Notes: generated by a model from the letters alone, not told the origin. A stretch of DNA of 41,264 nt from Mycobacteriales bacterium (GCA_035714365.1 DASTMB010000006.1:1-41264); one strand, 5' to 3'; counted from the first letter of the stretch, positions 32,257 to 39,916 are shown. Made by a program: numbers and translations.

Positions 32257-32479
32257 CCTTGTCCGCCCAGAACTCCGGCGGCCCGTCACGCTTCCAGCGG
32301 CGGACCCGGCGGAGGTGGCGGACGGCGTAGAACGTCACCGCCGCGGCCAGCAGCACGAACGCCGCCACCATGGCCCGCACGTCCTTGACGCCCCAGAGCA
32401 GCAGCGCCAGGAACGCCGTGGCGACCCACGCGTCGCGCGTCGCCCACTCCTGGCCCGCGAAATTGCGGCGGCGCCTCAC
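32249..32479 (-). CDS. Small two-TM membrane protein coupled to APH gene
   Basis: This 76-residue protein begins with a basic arm (VRRRRNFAGQEW), has two membrane helices (DAWVATAFLALLLWGV and AMVAAFVLLAAAVTFYAV) and ends with a basic tail (RHLRRVRRWKRDGPPEFW). Its GTG at 32479 overlaps the stop of the kinase-like gene (GTGA), so it is translated with it. The last 8 bases overlap the convergent hydrolase gene. No family is recognised. Confidence 0.78.
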   Translation of the reverse strand: MRRRRNFAGQEWATRDAWVATAFLALLLWGVKDVRAMVAAFVLLAAAVTFYAVRHLRRVRRWKRDGPPEFWADKVR

Positions 32480-33372
32480 GTGTACCCGCGCAGCCCGCGC
32501 CGGGTGGCGACCTCGTCGCCGTCGAGGACGCCGACCAGCGCCTCCTGGAGCGCGAACGTCCCGGCGTACGCCCGCGCCCGGTCCAGCAGCCCGGCGTCGG
32601 CGGCGCGGTCGCGCGCCGCGTCGGTCGTGGCGGCCAGGTCCCAGCCGTACGTCGCGCCGACCGACGCCACGTCGTACGCCGGGTCCCCGACGTGCACCTG
32701 GCTCCAGTCGAGGACGCCGGTGAGCCGGGTGGTGTCGGCGTCCCAGCGCAGGTTGCCGCCGCCGAAGTCGCCGTGCACGAGTACCGGGCGTTCCGGCGGC
32801 TCGACCGCCAGCACCGCGGCCAGCTCCGCCTCCGCCCGCTCGCGGCCGGCGCCGGACATGAGCGGGCCGAGGCGTTCGCGCACCGAGTCGGCGAACGCCG
32901 CGAACGACGGCCGCACCGGCGCCCGCGTCAGCACCTCGCCGAGGGGGCCGCCGACGTCGACGGCCGCGAGCGTGTCCAGCACCCGGGCCAGCTCGGCGGC
33001 GAACCGGTACGCCATCGGCCCCACCGCCTCGACCGAGCCGCGCGGCAGCGGCTCGCCGGGCACGTACCGCTGCCCCACGAACGCGCGCCCCAGCACCGCG
33101 CCGGAACAGTCGAGGAACACGTCCGGCACGGTCACGTCCAGGCCCGGGTCGAGCGCGCGCAGCGCGGCCAGCGCGGCGACCTCGCGCGGCAGCGCGTCCA
33201 GCGCCCGCTGCGTCCGGGGGAACCGGAACACCGCCTCCTCGCCGAGCACCACCACGTCGTGGTCCTGGCCGGCGTGCAGGCGCACCGCGCCGTGCCCGAA
33301 CGACCCGTCCCACGTCGTCGCGACGATGCCGACGTAGGCGGAGAGCCGCTGCCCGGGGTCGTCGTGCCGCAC
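32476..33372 (-). CDS. Aminoglycoside phosphotransferase-family kinase
   Basis: This 298-residue protein has the APH/choline-kinase fold: an N-lobe with VVVLGEEAVFRFPRTQRA, the catalytic loop VLVHGDFGGGNLRW (HGD...N at 200-207) and the metal-binding LDWSQVHVGDPAYDVAS (221-237). Such kinases phosphorylate antibiotics, sugars or thiamine precursors; the substrate is open. The GTG at 33372 is chosen because upstream sequence in frame is low-complexity and covers the divergent gene. Starts of the two divergent genes are only 19 bp apart, so both may be leaderless. Confidence 0.88.
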   Translation of the reverse strand: MRHDDPGQRLSAYVGIVATTWDGSFGHGAVRLHAGQDHDVVVLGEEAVFRFPRTQRALDALPREVAALAALRALDPGLDVTVPDVFLDCSGAVLGRAFVGQRYVPGEPLPRGSVEAVGPMAYRFAAELARVLDTLAAVDVGGPLGEVLTRAPVRPSFAAFADSVRERLGPLMSGAGRERAEAELAAVLAVEPPERPVLVHGDFGGGNLRWDADTTRLTGVLDWSQVHVGDPAYDVASVGATYGWDLAATTDAARDRAADAGLLDRARAYAGTFALQEALVGVLDGDEVATRRGLRGYT

Positions 33373-33391
33373 GGGTGCATCATGGCCGATC

Positions 33392-34021
33392 GTGGTCCCC
33401 GAACCCACCCCCGTTGACGCCCGCGCCGCCGCGTCGCTCGCCCGCGACATCGCCGCGCGCGAGCTGGCGCCGCACGTCGCCGCCTGGGACGGAGCGGTGC
33501 CGCCGGCGGCGGCGACGTCGCTGCGGGAGGCGGGGCTGCTCGACCCGGACCTGCCGCACGCGGTCCGCGCCGAGGTCGCGCGGGAGGCCGGGCGGGCCGG
33601 CTGCGCCGCCGGGCTGGCCGTCGCCGCGACCGACGACCTCACCCGCGCGGCGGTGCTCGCCGGGGCGGCCGAGACGCTGGCCGGGACCGGGATGGCGTAC
33701 GCGCGGGAACGGGTGGTGTTCGGCCGGCCGCTGGCCCGGATGCCGGTGCAGCGGTACGCGTTCGCGACCGTCGCGGCGCGGGTCGAGGCGGCCGTCGCGC
33801 TGGTCCGCCGGGTGGCCGCCGCCCGCGACGCCGGCACGCCACACGCCGGCGACGAGGCGGCCGTGCTGCCGTACGCGCTGGACGCGGCGTGGGCGGCGGC
33901 GGAGGCGGCGTTGCAGGTGCACGGCGGCAACGGCTACACCGACGACTACCCGGTCTCCCGGATGTGGCGCGAGGTGGTGGCCGCCCGCGCGGCGTTGGGC
34001 GGGCCGGAACCCGGGCTGTAA
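33392..34021 (+). CDS. Acyl-CoA dehydrogenase-like protein lacking the middle (FAD) domain
   Basis: This 209-residue protein starts like the helical N-domain of acyl-CoA dehydrogenases (AASLARDIAARELAPHVAAWD, LREAGLLDPDLP) and ends like their C-domain (AYARERVVFGRPLARMPVQR, ALQVHGGNGYTDDYPVSRMW). The beta-barrel middle domain of about 110 residues that holds flavin and part of the acyl-CoA site is missing, and total length is little over half of normal. No frameshift is seen, so it may be a stable non-catalytic paralogue, or a partner of another dehydrogenase. GTG start at 33392. Confidence 0.8.
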   Translation: MVPEPTPVDARAAASLARDIAARELAPHVAAWDGAVPPAAATSLREAGLLDPDLPHAVRAEVAREAGRAGCAAGLAVAATDDLTRAAVLAGAAETLAGTGMAYARERVVFGRPLARMPVQRYAFATVAARVEAAVALVRRVAAARDAGTPHAGDEAAVLPYALDAAWAAAEAALQVHGGNGYTDDYPVSRMWREVVAARAALGGPEPGL

Positions 34022-34052
34022 CGCCCGCCGCTCCCGGCGCGATGTAGCGGGC

Positions 34053-35351
34053 ATGACGCGCCGCCTCGCCGCCGTGCTGCTCTTCCTCGCCGCCGCGCTC
34101 GCGCTCCCCGCGCCCGCGTTCGCCGCGACCGCCACGGTCACCATCGACTCGACCCTGCACCCGAAGTCGCTCACGGTCGCCCCCGGCACCACCGTGACCT
34201 GGCGCAACGCCGGCACCGAGCGGCACCGGGTCCGCACCACCAGCGCGCCGGTCGAGCTCGACTCGAACGACCTCGACCCCGGCCAGTCATGGTCGTTCAC
34301 GTTCCGCACCGCCGGCACCTACCGCTACGTCGACCACCGCAACGAGGACGAGCAGGCGTACTGGGGCAGCGTCACCGTCGCCACCACCGCGACCGCCACC
34401 TCGCCGCCCCCGGGCGGCGGCGGCACGGGCGGCGGCGGCACCGGCGGCGGCACCACCGCGCCCAGTGCGCCGGCGACCGGCACCGTGCACCTCGCGGGAC
34501 GGGCGTTCTCCCCGTCGTCGATCTCGGTCGCGGCCGGCGGCACGATCACGTTCGTCAACGACGACGACCGCGCGCACACCGTCACCGCCGACGACGGCTC
34601 GTTCGACTCCGGCGTCCTCAACGCCGGGAGCCGCTACCCGCGCCGGTTCGCGAGCGCGGGCACGTTCCGCTACCACTGCGCCATCCACCCGGACATGACC
34701 GGCACCGTCACCGTGCCGTCCGCCAACGGCGCCGTCCCCCCGCCGCGCCCCGCCGCCGCCCCGCGGGCCGCGACCGGCACCACCGCCACCGGCAACGGCG
34801 CCGCCGCGCCGCCCGGCCCCGGCGCGGCCCGCCCCGGGAGCGCGCGGGTGACCGTGGTCGACTTCGCGTTCCGCCCCGGCCGGGTCGCCGTCCACGTCGG
34901 CGACACCGTCACCTGGGCCAACGCCGGGCAGTCGCCGCACACGGTCACCGCCGGCGACGGCTCGTTCGGGACGTCGATGCTGCTGCCCGGCGCCACCTAC
35001 CGGACCGTGGCGCGGAAGGTCGGCAGCACCGCGTACGTCTGCCAGTTCCACCCGCAGATGACCGGCACGCTCGTCGTCCTCCCCGCCAACGCCGCCCTCC
35101 CGCCGGCGGCCGCCGCCGCCCCGCCGCCCGCCGCGCGGCCGCGCCCCCGGGCCGCGACGGCCACCGCCGCGCCGGCCACGACGCCGCCGGCCGCAACCAC
35201 CCCCGGGGAGGAGCCGGAACGCCGCCTGCGCGCCGTCGCCACGTCCATGTGGGGCACGCCGATCGTCGCCTGGACGCTGTGGGGCGGGCTCGGGCTGGTG
35301 GCGTTCCTGGCGGTCGCCTGGTGGCGCGGCCGCGAGGTGACGCCCGGGTAG
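34053..35351 (+). CDS. Membrane-anchored protein with three cupredoxin domains
   Basis: This 432-residue exported protein has a signal peptide (LLFLAAALALPAPAFAATA), three cupredoxin domains (about 30-110, 145-225, 265-345), Pro/Ala/Gly linkers and a C-terminal transmembrane helix (VAWTLWGGLGLVAFLAVAWW) with a short cytoplasmic tail. Domains 2 and 3 carry type-1 copper ligands: His in AHTVTADDGSF and PHTVTAGDGSF, then Cys-His-Met in HCAIHPDMTG and VCQFHPQMTG. Domain 1 has the His but its last loop (YRYVDHRNEDEQAYW) lacks the Cys and Met. It is likely a copper-binding or electron-carrying surface protein. ATG at 34053. Confidence 0.88.
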   Translation: MTRRLAAVLLFLAAALALPAPAFAATATVTIDSTLHPKSLTVAPGTTVTWRNAGTERHRVRTTSAPVELDSNDLDPGQSWSFTFRTAGTYRYVDHRNEDEQAYWGSVTVATTATATSPPPGGGGTGGGGTGGGTTAPSAPATGTVHLAGRAFSPSSISVAAGGTITFVNDDDRAHTVTADDGSFDSGVLNAGSRYPRRFASAGTFRYHCAIHPDMTGTVTVPSANGAVPPPRPAAAPRAATGTTATGNGAAAPPGPGAARPGSARVTVVDFAFRPGRVAVHVGDTVTWANAGQSPHTVTAGDGSFGTSMLLPGATYRTVARKVGSTAYVCQFHPQMTGTLVVLPANAALPPAAAAAPPPAARPRPRAATATAAPATTPPAATTPGEEPERRLRAVATSMWGTPIVAWTLWGGLGLVAFLAVAWWRGREVTPG

Positions 35352-35361
35352 GCTCGCTCGC

Positions 35362-35634
35362 GTGCCCGTCGCGCTGCCCACCGCCGCCACCCGCTGGCGG
35401 TGCGCGGCCTGCGGCAACCTCACCCGCTTCGACGTCGTCCGCACCCGGCGGCTCCGCGAGTACATCCACGCCGACCTGGCCGGCGAGCCGGTCGTGGAGG
35501 AGTCGGAGCTGCTCGGCGAGACCGTCGAGCACGTGACCTGCCGCTGGTGCGGCGCCGTCGACCAGGTCGAGCTGGTGCCGCGCCCCGACGGGACCAGCGA
35601 CGGCGCCGGCGACGGCGCCGGCGACGGCCCGTGA
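35362..35634 (+). CDS. Small zinc-ribbon protein
   Basis: This 90-residue protein has two CxxC knuckles (RCAACGNLTRFDV and VTCRWCGAVDQVEL) about 40 residues apart, with a basic and acidic middle (RTRRLREYIHAD, EESELLGE), and a C-terminal GDGAGDGAGDG repeat from three copies of a 12-nt unit. It is cytoplasmic and function is unknown. GTG at 35362 follows the cupredoxin stop by 10 bp; its stop overlaps the CoA-transferase start (GTGA), so the three are probably on one transcript. Confidence 0.85.
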   Translation: MPVALPTAATRWRCAACGNLTRFDVVRTRRLREYIHADLAGEPVVEESELLGETVEHVTCRWCGAVDQVELVPRPDGTSDGAGDGAGDGP

Positions 35635-36812
35635 CCGCGCTGCCGCTCGCCGGGCTGCGCGTCCTCGACCTCTCCCGCCTCCTCCCCGGCGGCTACTGCA
35701 CCCTCCTGCTCGCCGACCTCGGCGCCGACGTGCTCAAGGTCGAGGAGCCGGGGAAGGGGGACTACCTGCGCTGGATGCCGCCGTACGCGTCCACCGGCGA
35801 GGGCGGCATGCACCTCGCCCTCAACCGCGGCAAGCGCTCGCTCACCCTCAACCTCAAGACCGAGCGCGGCCGCGACCTGCTGCGCGACCTCGCGCGGGAC
35901 GCCGACGTGCTGGTCGAGTCGTTCCGGCCCGGGGTCATGGACCGGCTCGGCGTCGGCCACGCCGCCCTCGCCGAGGTCAACGAGCGCCTCGTCTACGTGG
36001 CCGTCTCCGGCTACGGCGCGGACGGCCCGTACGCCGACCGGGCCGGGCACGACGTCAACTACCTCGGCTACGCCGGCGCCCTGTCGTTCAGCGGCCACGC
36101 CGCGACCGGGCCGTGGCAGCCGGGGCTGCAGATCGCCGACCTCGGCGGCGGCGGCCTCCTGGCGGTGGTCGCCGTCCTCACCGCGCTGCGGGTGCGTGAC
36201 GCGACCGGCAAGGGCCAGCTCTGCGACGTGTCGATGACCGACGGCGTCGTGTCCTGGCTGACGCTGCACGCGGGGGCGTTCGCGGCGACCGGCCGCCCGC
36301 CCGGGCCGGGGACCGAGCTGCTCAACGGCGGGTACGCCTGCTACGGCGTCTACGCCTGCGCCGACGGCCGCCACCTCACCGTCGGCGCGCTGGAGCCGCC
36401 GTTCTTCGCCGCACTCTGCCGCGCGCTCGGCGCCGAGGACCTCCTCCCGTGGCACGTCGACCCGGACCGCCAGGCCGAGCTGCGCGCCCGCCTCGAAGCG
36501 ATCTTCGCCACGCGGACCCGCGACGAGTGGCTGGACCTGCTCGTTTCCGCCGACTGCTGCGTCGGGCCGGTCAACGACCTGGCCGAGGCGTTCGCCGACC
36601 CGCAGGTGCGGGCGCGCGGGATGGTGGCCGAGCGCGCGCTGGCCGACGGCACGGCGTTCCCCGAGCTGGGCGTCGTGCCGCGCCTCGCCGCGACGCCCGG
36701 GCGCACCGGCGGCCCGGCCCCGGCGCTCGGCGCCGACACCGACGCCGTCCTCGCCGGTCTCGGCCTCGACGCGGACGCGGTCGCCGGGCTGCGCGCCGAG
36801 GGCGTCGTGTGA
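35631..36812 (+). CDS. Class III CoA-transferase/acyl-CoA racemase family (CaiB/BaiF)
   Basis: This 393-residue protein has the CaiB/BaiF signatures: GLRVLDLSRLLPGGYCTLLL, ADLGADVLKVEEPGKGDYLR, NRGKRSLTLNLKTERGR, and the GHDVNYLGYAG motif whose Asp141 (with the neighbouring His) is catalytic in this family, then LCDVSMTDGVVSWL. The GHDxNYL motif and length favour the alpha-methylacyl-CoA racemase branch, which inverts 2-methyl groups of acyl-CoA, over a two-substrate CoA-transferase. It overlaps genes on both sides by 4 bp. GTG start. Confidence 0.93.
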   Translation: MTALPLAGLRVLDLSRLLPGGYCTLLLADLGADVLKVEEPGKGDYLRWMPPYASTGEGGMHLALNRGKRSLTLNLKTERGRDLLRDLARDADVLVESFRPGVMDRLGVGHAALAEVNERLVYVAVSGYGADGPYADRAGHDVNYLGYAGALSFSGHAATGPWQPGLQIADLGGGGLLAVVAVLTALRVRDATGKGQLCDVSMTDGVVSWLTLHAGAFAATGRPPGPGTELLNGGYACYGVYACADGRHLTVGALEPPFFAALCRALGAEDLLPWHVDPDRQAELRARLEAIFATRTRDEWLDLLVSADCCVGPVNDLAEAFADPQVRARGMVAERALADGTAFPELGVVPRLAATPGRTGGPAPALGADTDAVLAGLGLDADAVAGLRAEGVV

Positions 36813-38098
36813 ACGACGCCGCCGCGCTGCCCGACGCCGCCCGCCAGCGGGTGCTCTCCTACGCCGCCACCGCGCTCGGCGCGCTGGAGGCGGCGGACGT
36901 GCCGCCGTCGCTCAAGCCGTTCGCGTCGTTCACCCCCGCCAAGCGCGCCCGGCTCGCCGGCACCGCGCTGGCGACCGCGCTGGAGGCGCTGCCGGCGTTC
37001 CGGCAGGCGACCGCGACCGTCGCCCGGCTCAGCCACCCCGGCCTCGCCGACGCCGTCGAGGGCGGCACCGCGCCCGCCGCCGCCGACCCGGCCGAGGTCG
37101 CGGCTCTCGCGTACCTCCTCCGCCCCGACGGCTGGGAGGCGCTGGTCGCCGGCGCCGCCGCCCGGCTCGCCGACGTCGCCGCCGAGGCGCGGGCGGGGGA
37201 GGAGGCCGCCGCCGCCGAACGCCTCCGCGCCGAGGCCGCCGAGGCCCGCCGCGCCGCCAAGGCCGAGCAGGACCGGCTCCGCGCCGAGGTCGCCGCGCTC
37301 AAGGCCGAGCTGGACACCGCCCGCCGCGCCGCCCGCACCGCCGCCGACGCGACCAAGCGCGCCGAGGCCGCCGCGGCCGCCGCCGAGCGCGCGCTCACCG
37401 ACGCCAAGGCCGCGTACGAGCGGGAGTCGGCCGCGGCCGAGACGCAGGGCCGGCGCCAGCGGGCGCGCATCGCCGAGCTCGAGGCGCAGGTCGAGGCGGC
37501 GCGCCGGGCCGCCCGCGAGGGGCGTACCGGTGAGTCGGTCCGGCTCCGCCTCCTGCTCGACGCCGTCGTCAACGCCGCCCACGGCCTGCGCCGCGAGCTG
37601 GCCCTGCCGCCCGCCACCGAACGCCCCGGCGACCTCGTCCCGGGCGCCGACCCCGGTGGCGCGCCCGCCGCGCGCGGCCTCGGCCCCGGTGACGCCGCGT
37701 ACCTCGACGCGCTGCTCGCCGTCCCCACCGTCCACCTCGTCGTCGACGGCTACAACGTCACCAAGACCGGCTACCCGGCCCTGTCGCTGGAGGAGCAGCG
37801 CAGCCGCCTCGTCGCCGCGCTGCGCGCGCTCGCCGCCCGCACCGGCGCCGAGGTCACCTGCGTCTTCGACGGCGCCAACGTCGCCGCCGTCTCCGGCCTC
37901 GGCTCCCGCCACGTGCGGGTCCACTTCACGCCGGCCGGGCGGACCGCGGACGAGGCGATCGCGACGTTCGTGGCGGCCGAGCCGCCGGGGCGGCCGCTCG
38001 TCGTCGTCTCCTCCGACCGGGAGGTGGCCGACGCGGCCCGCCGCTCGGGCGCCACGGCGGTCCCGTCGGCGACCCTGCTGGCCCTGCTCGGGCGCTGA
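36809..38098 (+). CDS. NYN-domain RNase-like protein with long coiled coil
   Basis: This 429-residue protein has a helical N-terminal region (1-125), a strongly charged Ala/Glu/Arg coiled coil (about 125-240), and a C-terminal NYN (PIN-like) domain from about 305, with Asp313 in HLVVDGYNVTKTG, Asp354 in VFDGAN, DEAIATF and VVSSDREVADAARR. NYN proteins of the YacP/Rae1 group are metal-dependent RNases, some acting on ribosomes. The coiled coil could give dimers or a platform. It overlaps the CoA-transferase gene by GTGA. I see no ribosome-binding domain. Confidence 0.9.
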   Translation: MNDAAALPDAARQRVLSYAATALGALEAADVPPSLKPFASFTPAKRARLAGTALATALEALPAFRQATATVARLSHPGLADAVEGGTAPAAADPAEVAALAYLLRPDGWEALVAGAAARLADVAAEARAGEEAAAAERLRAEAAEARRAAKAEQDRLRAEVAALKAELDTARRAARTAADATKRAEAAAAAAERALTDAKAAYERESAAAETQGRRQRARIAELEAQVEAARRAAREGRTGESVRLRLLLDAVVNAAHGLRRELALPPATERPGDLVPGADPGGAPAARGLGPGDAAYLDALLAVPTVHLVVDGYNVTKTGYPALSLEEQRSRLVAALRALAARTGAEVTCVFDGANVAAVSGLGSRHVRVHFTPAGRTADEAIATFVAAEPPGRPLVVVSSDREVADAARRSGATAVPSATLLALLGR

Positions 38099-38117
38099 CC
38101 CGGGCCCGCGCGCGTTT

Positions 38118-38140
38118 TTGTCACACCCCCCTCCTAACGT
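38118..38140 (+). promoter_or_regulatory. PafBC/RecA-NDp-type DNA-damage promoter (second copy)
   Basis: TTGTCACAC (38118-38126), 8 nt, TAACGT (38135-38140): identical in all 23 positions to the promoter before the exonuclease/UvrC-like fusion. Transcription should start near 38147, leaving a short leader with GGAGG before the GTG at 38174. Confidence 0.75.
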
Positions 38141-38173
38141 CTCCTCCAGACGCCCACTCCACCTGGAGGACCC

Positions 38174-38428
38174 GTGAACGACTTCCTGCGCGCGCACCGC
38201 CCGGCCCCGCTCCCGGCCGAGTCCGGCTGCGTCATCGACTGCGACACCTGCACCGTCCGCGGCGACGCGTGCGCCGACTGCGTCGTCACGGTGATGCTCG
38301 GCGGGCCGCCCGACGTGGTGCCGCCGGAGGAGGTCCGCGCGCTGTCCGTGCTCGCGGGCGCCGGGCTGGTGCCGCCGCTGCTGATGACCCCGCCACCGCC
38401 CGAGGAGGACGACCCCGGCCCCGCCTGA
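38174..38428 (+). CDS. Small Cys-rich protein under damage-type promoter
   Basis: This 84-residue protein has a cluster of five cysteines in its N-terminal half, CVIDCDTC and CADCVV (pattern C-x3-C-x2-C-x6-C-x2-C when counted from Cys19), then GGPPDVVPPEEVRALSVLAG and an acidic Pro-rich tail. The cysteines could hold a metal or an Fe-S cluster. GGAGG lies 4 nt before the GTG. The promoter is identical to that of a DNA-repair gene 11.5 kb away, so damage induction is expected. A homologue-like gene in front of an NlpC/P60 gene seems common in actinobacteria, from memory. Function unknown. Confidence 0.8.
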   Translation: MNDFLRAHRPAPLPAESGCVIDCDTCTVRGDACADCVVTVMLGGPPDVVPPEEVRALSVLAGAGLVPPLLMTPPPPEEDDPGPA

Positions 38429-38512
38429 CCGTCCCGCCGGCCCTCGGAGAGGAGGTGCGTCACCGCCGGCGCCGCCGGCCGTTACTCCGTTCGGACGCGG
38501 GCTCCGCCGCCT

Positions 38513-38529
38513 CCCCGGTTGATCCGGGG
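38513..38529 (+). terminator. Hairpin after the Cys-rich gene
   Basis: CCCCGG-TTGAT-CCGGGG is a perfect 6-bp stem, with partial pairing continuing outside it. It lies 85 nt after the stop and before the riboswitch, so it may separate the two transcription units. Confidence 0.4.
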
Positions 38530-38598
38530 CGGGGCGAGTCGGTAGCCTTCGTCCGGTTCCGTACGACCTGCCGCCCGTCCGGGGTAGCGGTACGGGAC

Positions 38599-38793
38599 AC
38601 CGCCGAGTCCCAGGGGCGCGTCCTCGACGCGTGCCCAGGAGCCGGGGAACCACGTTCCTCGGGGTGAATCGGGCGGCCCGCCTCAGCGCGGCTCCGCCGG
38701 TGCGTGCCACGCGCCGGACGCGCAGCCACGTGCCGGCACCGCCCGTAGGGCCACTCTTCCGGCCCGAACCCGTCAGCTCACCCGGTAGGCGGC
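38599..38793 (+). promoter_or_regulatory. c-di-AMP riboswitch (ydaO-yuaA class)
   Basis: The leader of the NlpC/P60 gene holds the conserved blocks of the ydaO riboswitch in order: CCGCCGAGTCC, a variable hairpin (GGGCGCG...CGCGTGCCC), GCCGGGGAACC, TTCCTCGGGGTGAATC, a variable region, and CCGAACCCGTCAGCTCACC followed by GGTAGGCGG. The first CCGCC (38600-38604) pairs with GGCGG (38788-38792) to close P1. c-di-AMP binding normally turns expression off, linking cell-wall hydrolase output to the osmotic signal. NlpC/P60 genes are a known target in actinobacteria. The ends are approximate. Confidence 0.93.
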
Positions 38794-38819
38794 CGAGGAA
38801 GAAATGGAGTGCCGCCGTC

Positions 38820-39854
38820 TTGGCGACCCCCCGCCGTCGCAACCTGTTCGTCTCGCTGCTCCTCACGCTCGTCGCGTTCGGCCTGGTGCCCGTCACCGAC
38901 GCCGTCGCCGACCCGCACGTCACCGTCGCCGCCGCCCGCGCGGAGCTGGCGCGGCTCGACGCGCAGGTCGACGCCGCCGTCGAGGCGTACAACGAGGCCC
39001 GCATCGACCTCGCCAAGGCCCAGCGCAACGCCGCGACCGTGCAGGCCCGCGTCGCCCGCGCCGAGGCCGAGACCAGGGCCCTCCGCCGCGCGATGGGCGG
39101 CTTCGCCGCCGCGGCGTACGAGTCCGGCGGTCTCGACTCGCTCGTGACGCTGCTGACGTCGTCCAACCCGACGACGTTCCTCGACCAGGCGACCGCGCTC
39201 GACCAGATCGCGCGCGACCAGGCCGGCCAGATGCGCGCCCTGCGCGCCGCGTCGCGCCGCCTCAAGACGCAGCAGGACGCCGCCAAGCAGGCCGTCGAGG
39301 CGACCCGGGTGGTCGAGCGGCGGCTCGCCGCCGCGCGCCGCGAGGTCGAGGCGAAGATGGCGCGCCAGCAGCAGCTCCTCGACATCGTCGAGTCCCGCGC
39401 CGCCCGCGCCGCGCGCCTGGCCCGCGAGGCCGCCGAGGCCGCGCGCCGCGCCCGGGCCAGCCGCGCCGCGACGCGCTCGGCCGCGCCGTCGTACAGCGGC
39501 CCGGCCTCCGGCCGCGCCAAGATCGCGGTGGCCGAGGCGTACCGCCAGCTCGGCAAGCCGTACCGGTGGGGCGCCGCCGGCCCGAACGCGTTCGACTGCT
39601 CCGGCCTGACCATGTGGGTGTGGGGCAAGGCGGGCGTCTCGCTGCCGCACTCCAGCCGGGCGCAGTACGGCCAGGGCCGCCACGTCTCCCGTGGCGAGCT
39701 CCAGCCGGGCGACCTGGTGTTCTTCGGCAGCCCGATCCACCACGTCGGCATCTACGTGGGCGGCGGCCAGTACATCGCGGCGCCGCACACCGGCGACGTG
39801 GTCGGCTTCCGCAGCCTCAGCCGCGGCGACTACGCGGGCGCCGTCCGCCTCTAG
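38820..39854 (+). CDS. NlpC/P60 peptidoglycan endopeptidase with coiled-coil N-terminus
   Basis: This 344-residue exported enzyme has a signal peptide (NLFVSLLLTLVAFGLVPVTD, cleaved near AVA-DP), a long coiled coil (about 33-215) and an NlpC/P60 domain with Cys260 (NAFDCSGLTMWVW), His308 (HHVGIYVGGGQYIAAP) and a third polar residue in PHTGDVV. It cuts D-Glu-DAP-type bonds in wall peptides during division or growth, as RipA/RipC relatives do; the coiled coil may keep it inactive. TTG at 38820 is used: GGAG lies 10 nt before and no better in-frame start fits the signal peptide. Expression is under the c-di-AMP riboswitch just upstream. Confidence 0.93.
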   Translation: MATPRRRNLFVSLLLTLVAFGLVPVTDAVADPHVTVAAARAELARLDAQVDAAVEAYNEARIDLAKAQRNAATVQARVARAEAETRALRRAMGGFAAAAYESGGLDSLVTLLTSSNPTTFLDQATALDQIARDQAGQMRALRAASRRLKTQQDAAKQAVEATRVVERRLAAARREVEAKMARQQQLLDIVESRAARAARLAREAAEAARRARASRAATRSAAPSYSGPASGRAKIAVAEAYRQLGKPYRWGAAGPNAFDCSGLTMWVWGKAGVSLPHSSRAQYGQGRHVSRGELQPGDLVFFGSPIHHVGIYVGGGQYIAAPHTGDVVGFRSLSRGDYAGAVRL

Positions 39855-39868
39855 GCGACGGTCCGGGA

Positions 39869-39916
39869 CGCTTCCCGGAAGCGGGTCGCGCACGGGGAGA
39901 GCGCGAAACGCTGCCC
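39869..39916 (+). repeat. 48-nt dispersed intergenic repeat, copy B
   Basis: This copy starts with CGCTTCCCGGAAGCG and continues through CGCACGGGGA to AGCG-CGAAA-CGCT and CCC. It matches copy A at 26699-26746 (other strand) at 40 of 48 positions. It starts 14 bp after the NlpC/P60 stop and ends about 100 bp before sepH. Confidence 0.7.

Noticed and set aside
10371-33381. Shared 12-mer GATGCACCCGTG at the starts of the cysteine desulfurase and APH genes
   Set aside because: The match is short, includes the start codon and lies in unrelated contexts; I could not separate it from chance.
35598-35633. Three tandem copies of a 12-nt GACGGCGCCGGC-type unit
   Set aside because: It encodes a simple Gly-Asp-Gly-Ala tail at the end of a zinc-ribbon gene and needs no explanation other than local slippage.
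38429-38512. GC-rich inverted words before the riboswitch
   Set aside because: CCGGC/GCCGG words are everywhere in DNA of this composition; no stable unit apart from the hairpin at 38513 stands out.
36350-39751. Minus-strand open frame of more than 1100 codons
   Set aside because: It is the complement of the CoA-transferase, NYN, Cys-rich and NlpC/P60 genes, with low-complexity Gly/Arg/Ala product and no recognisable motif.
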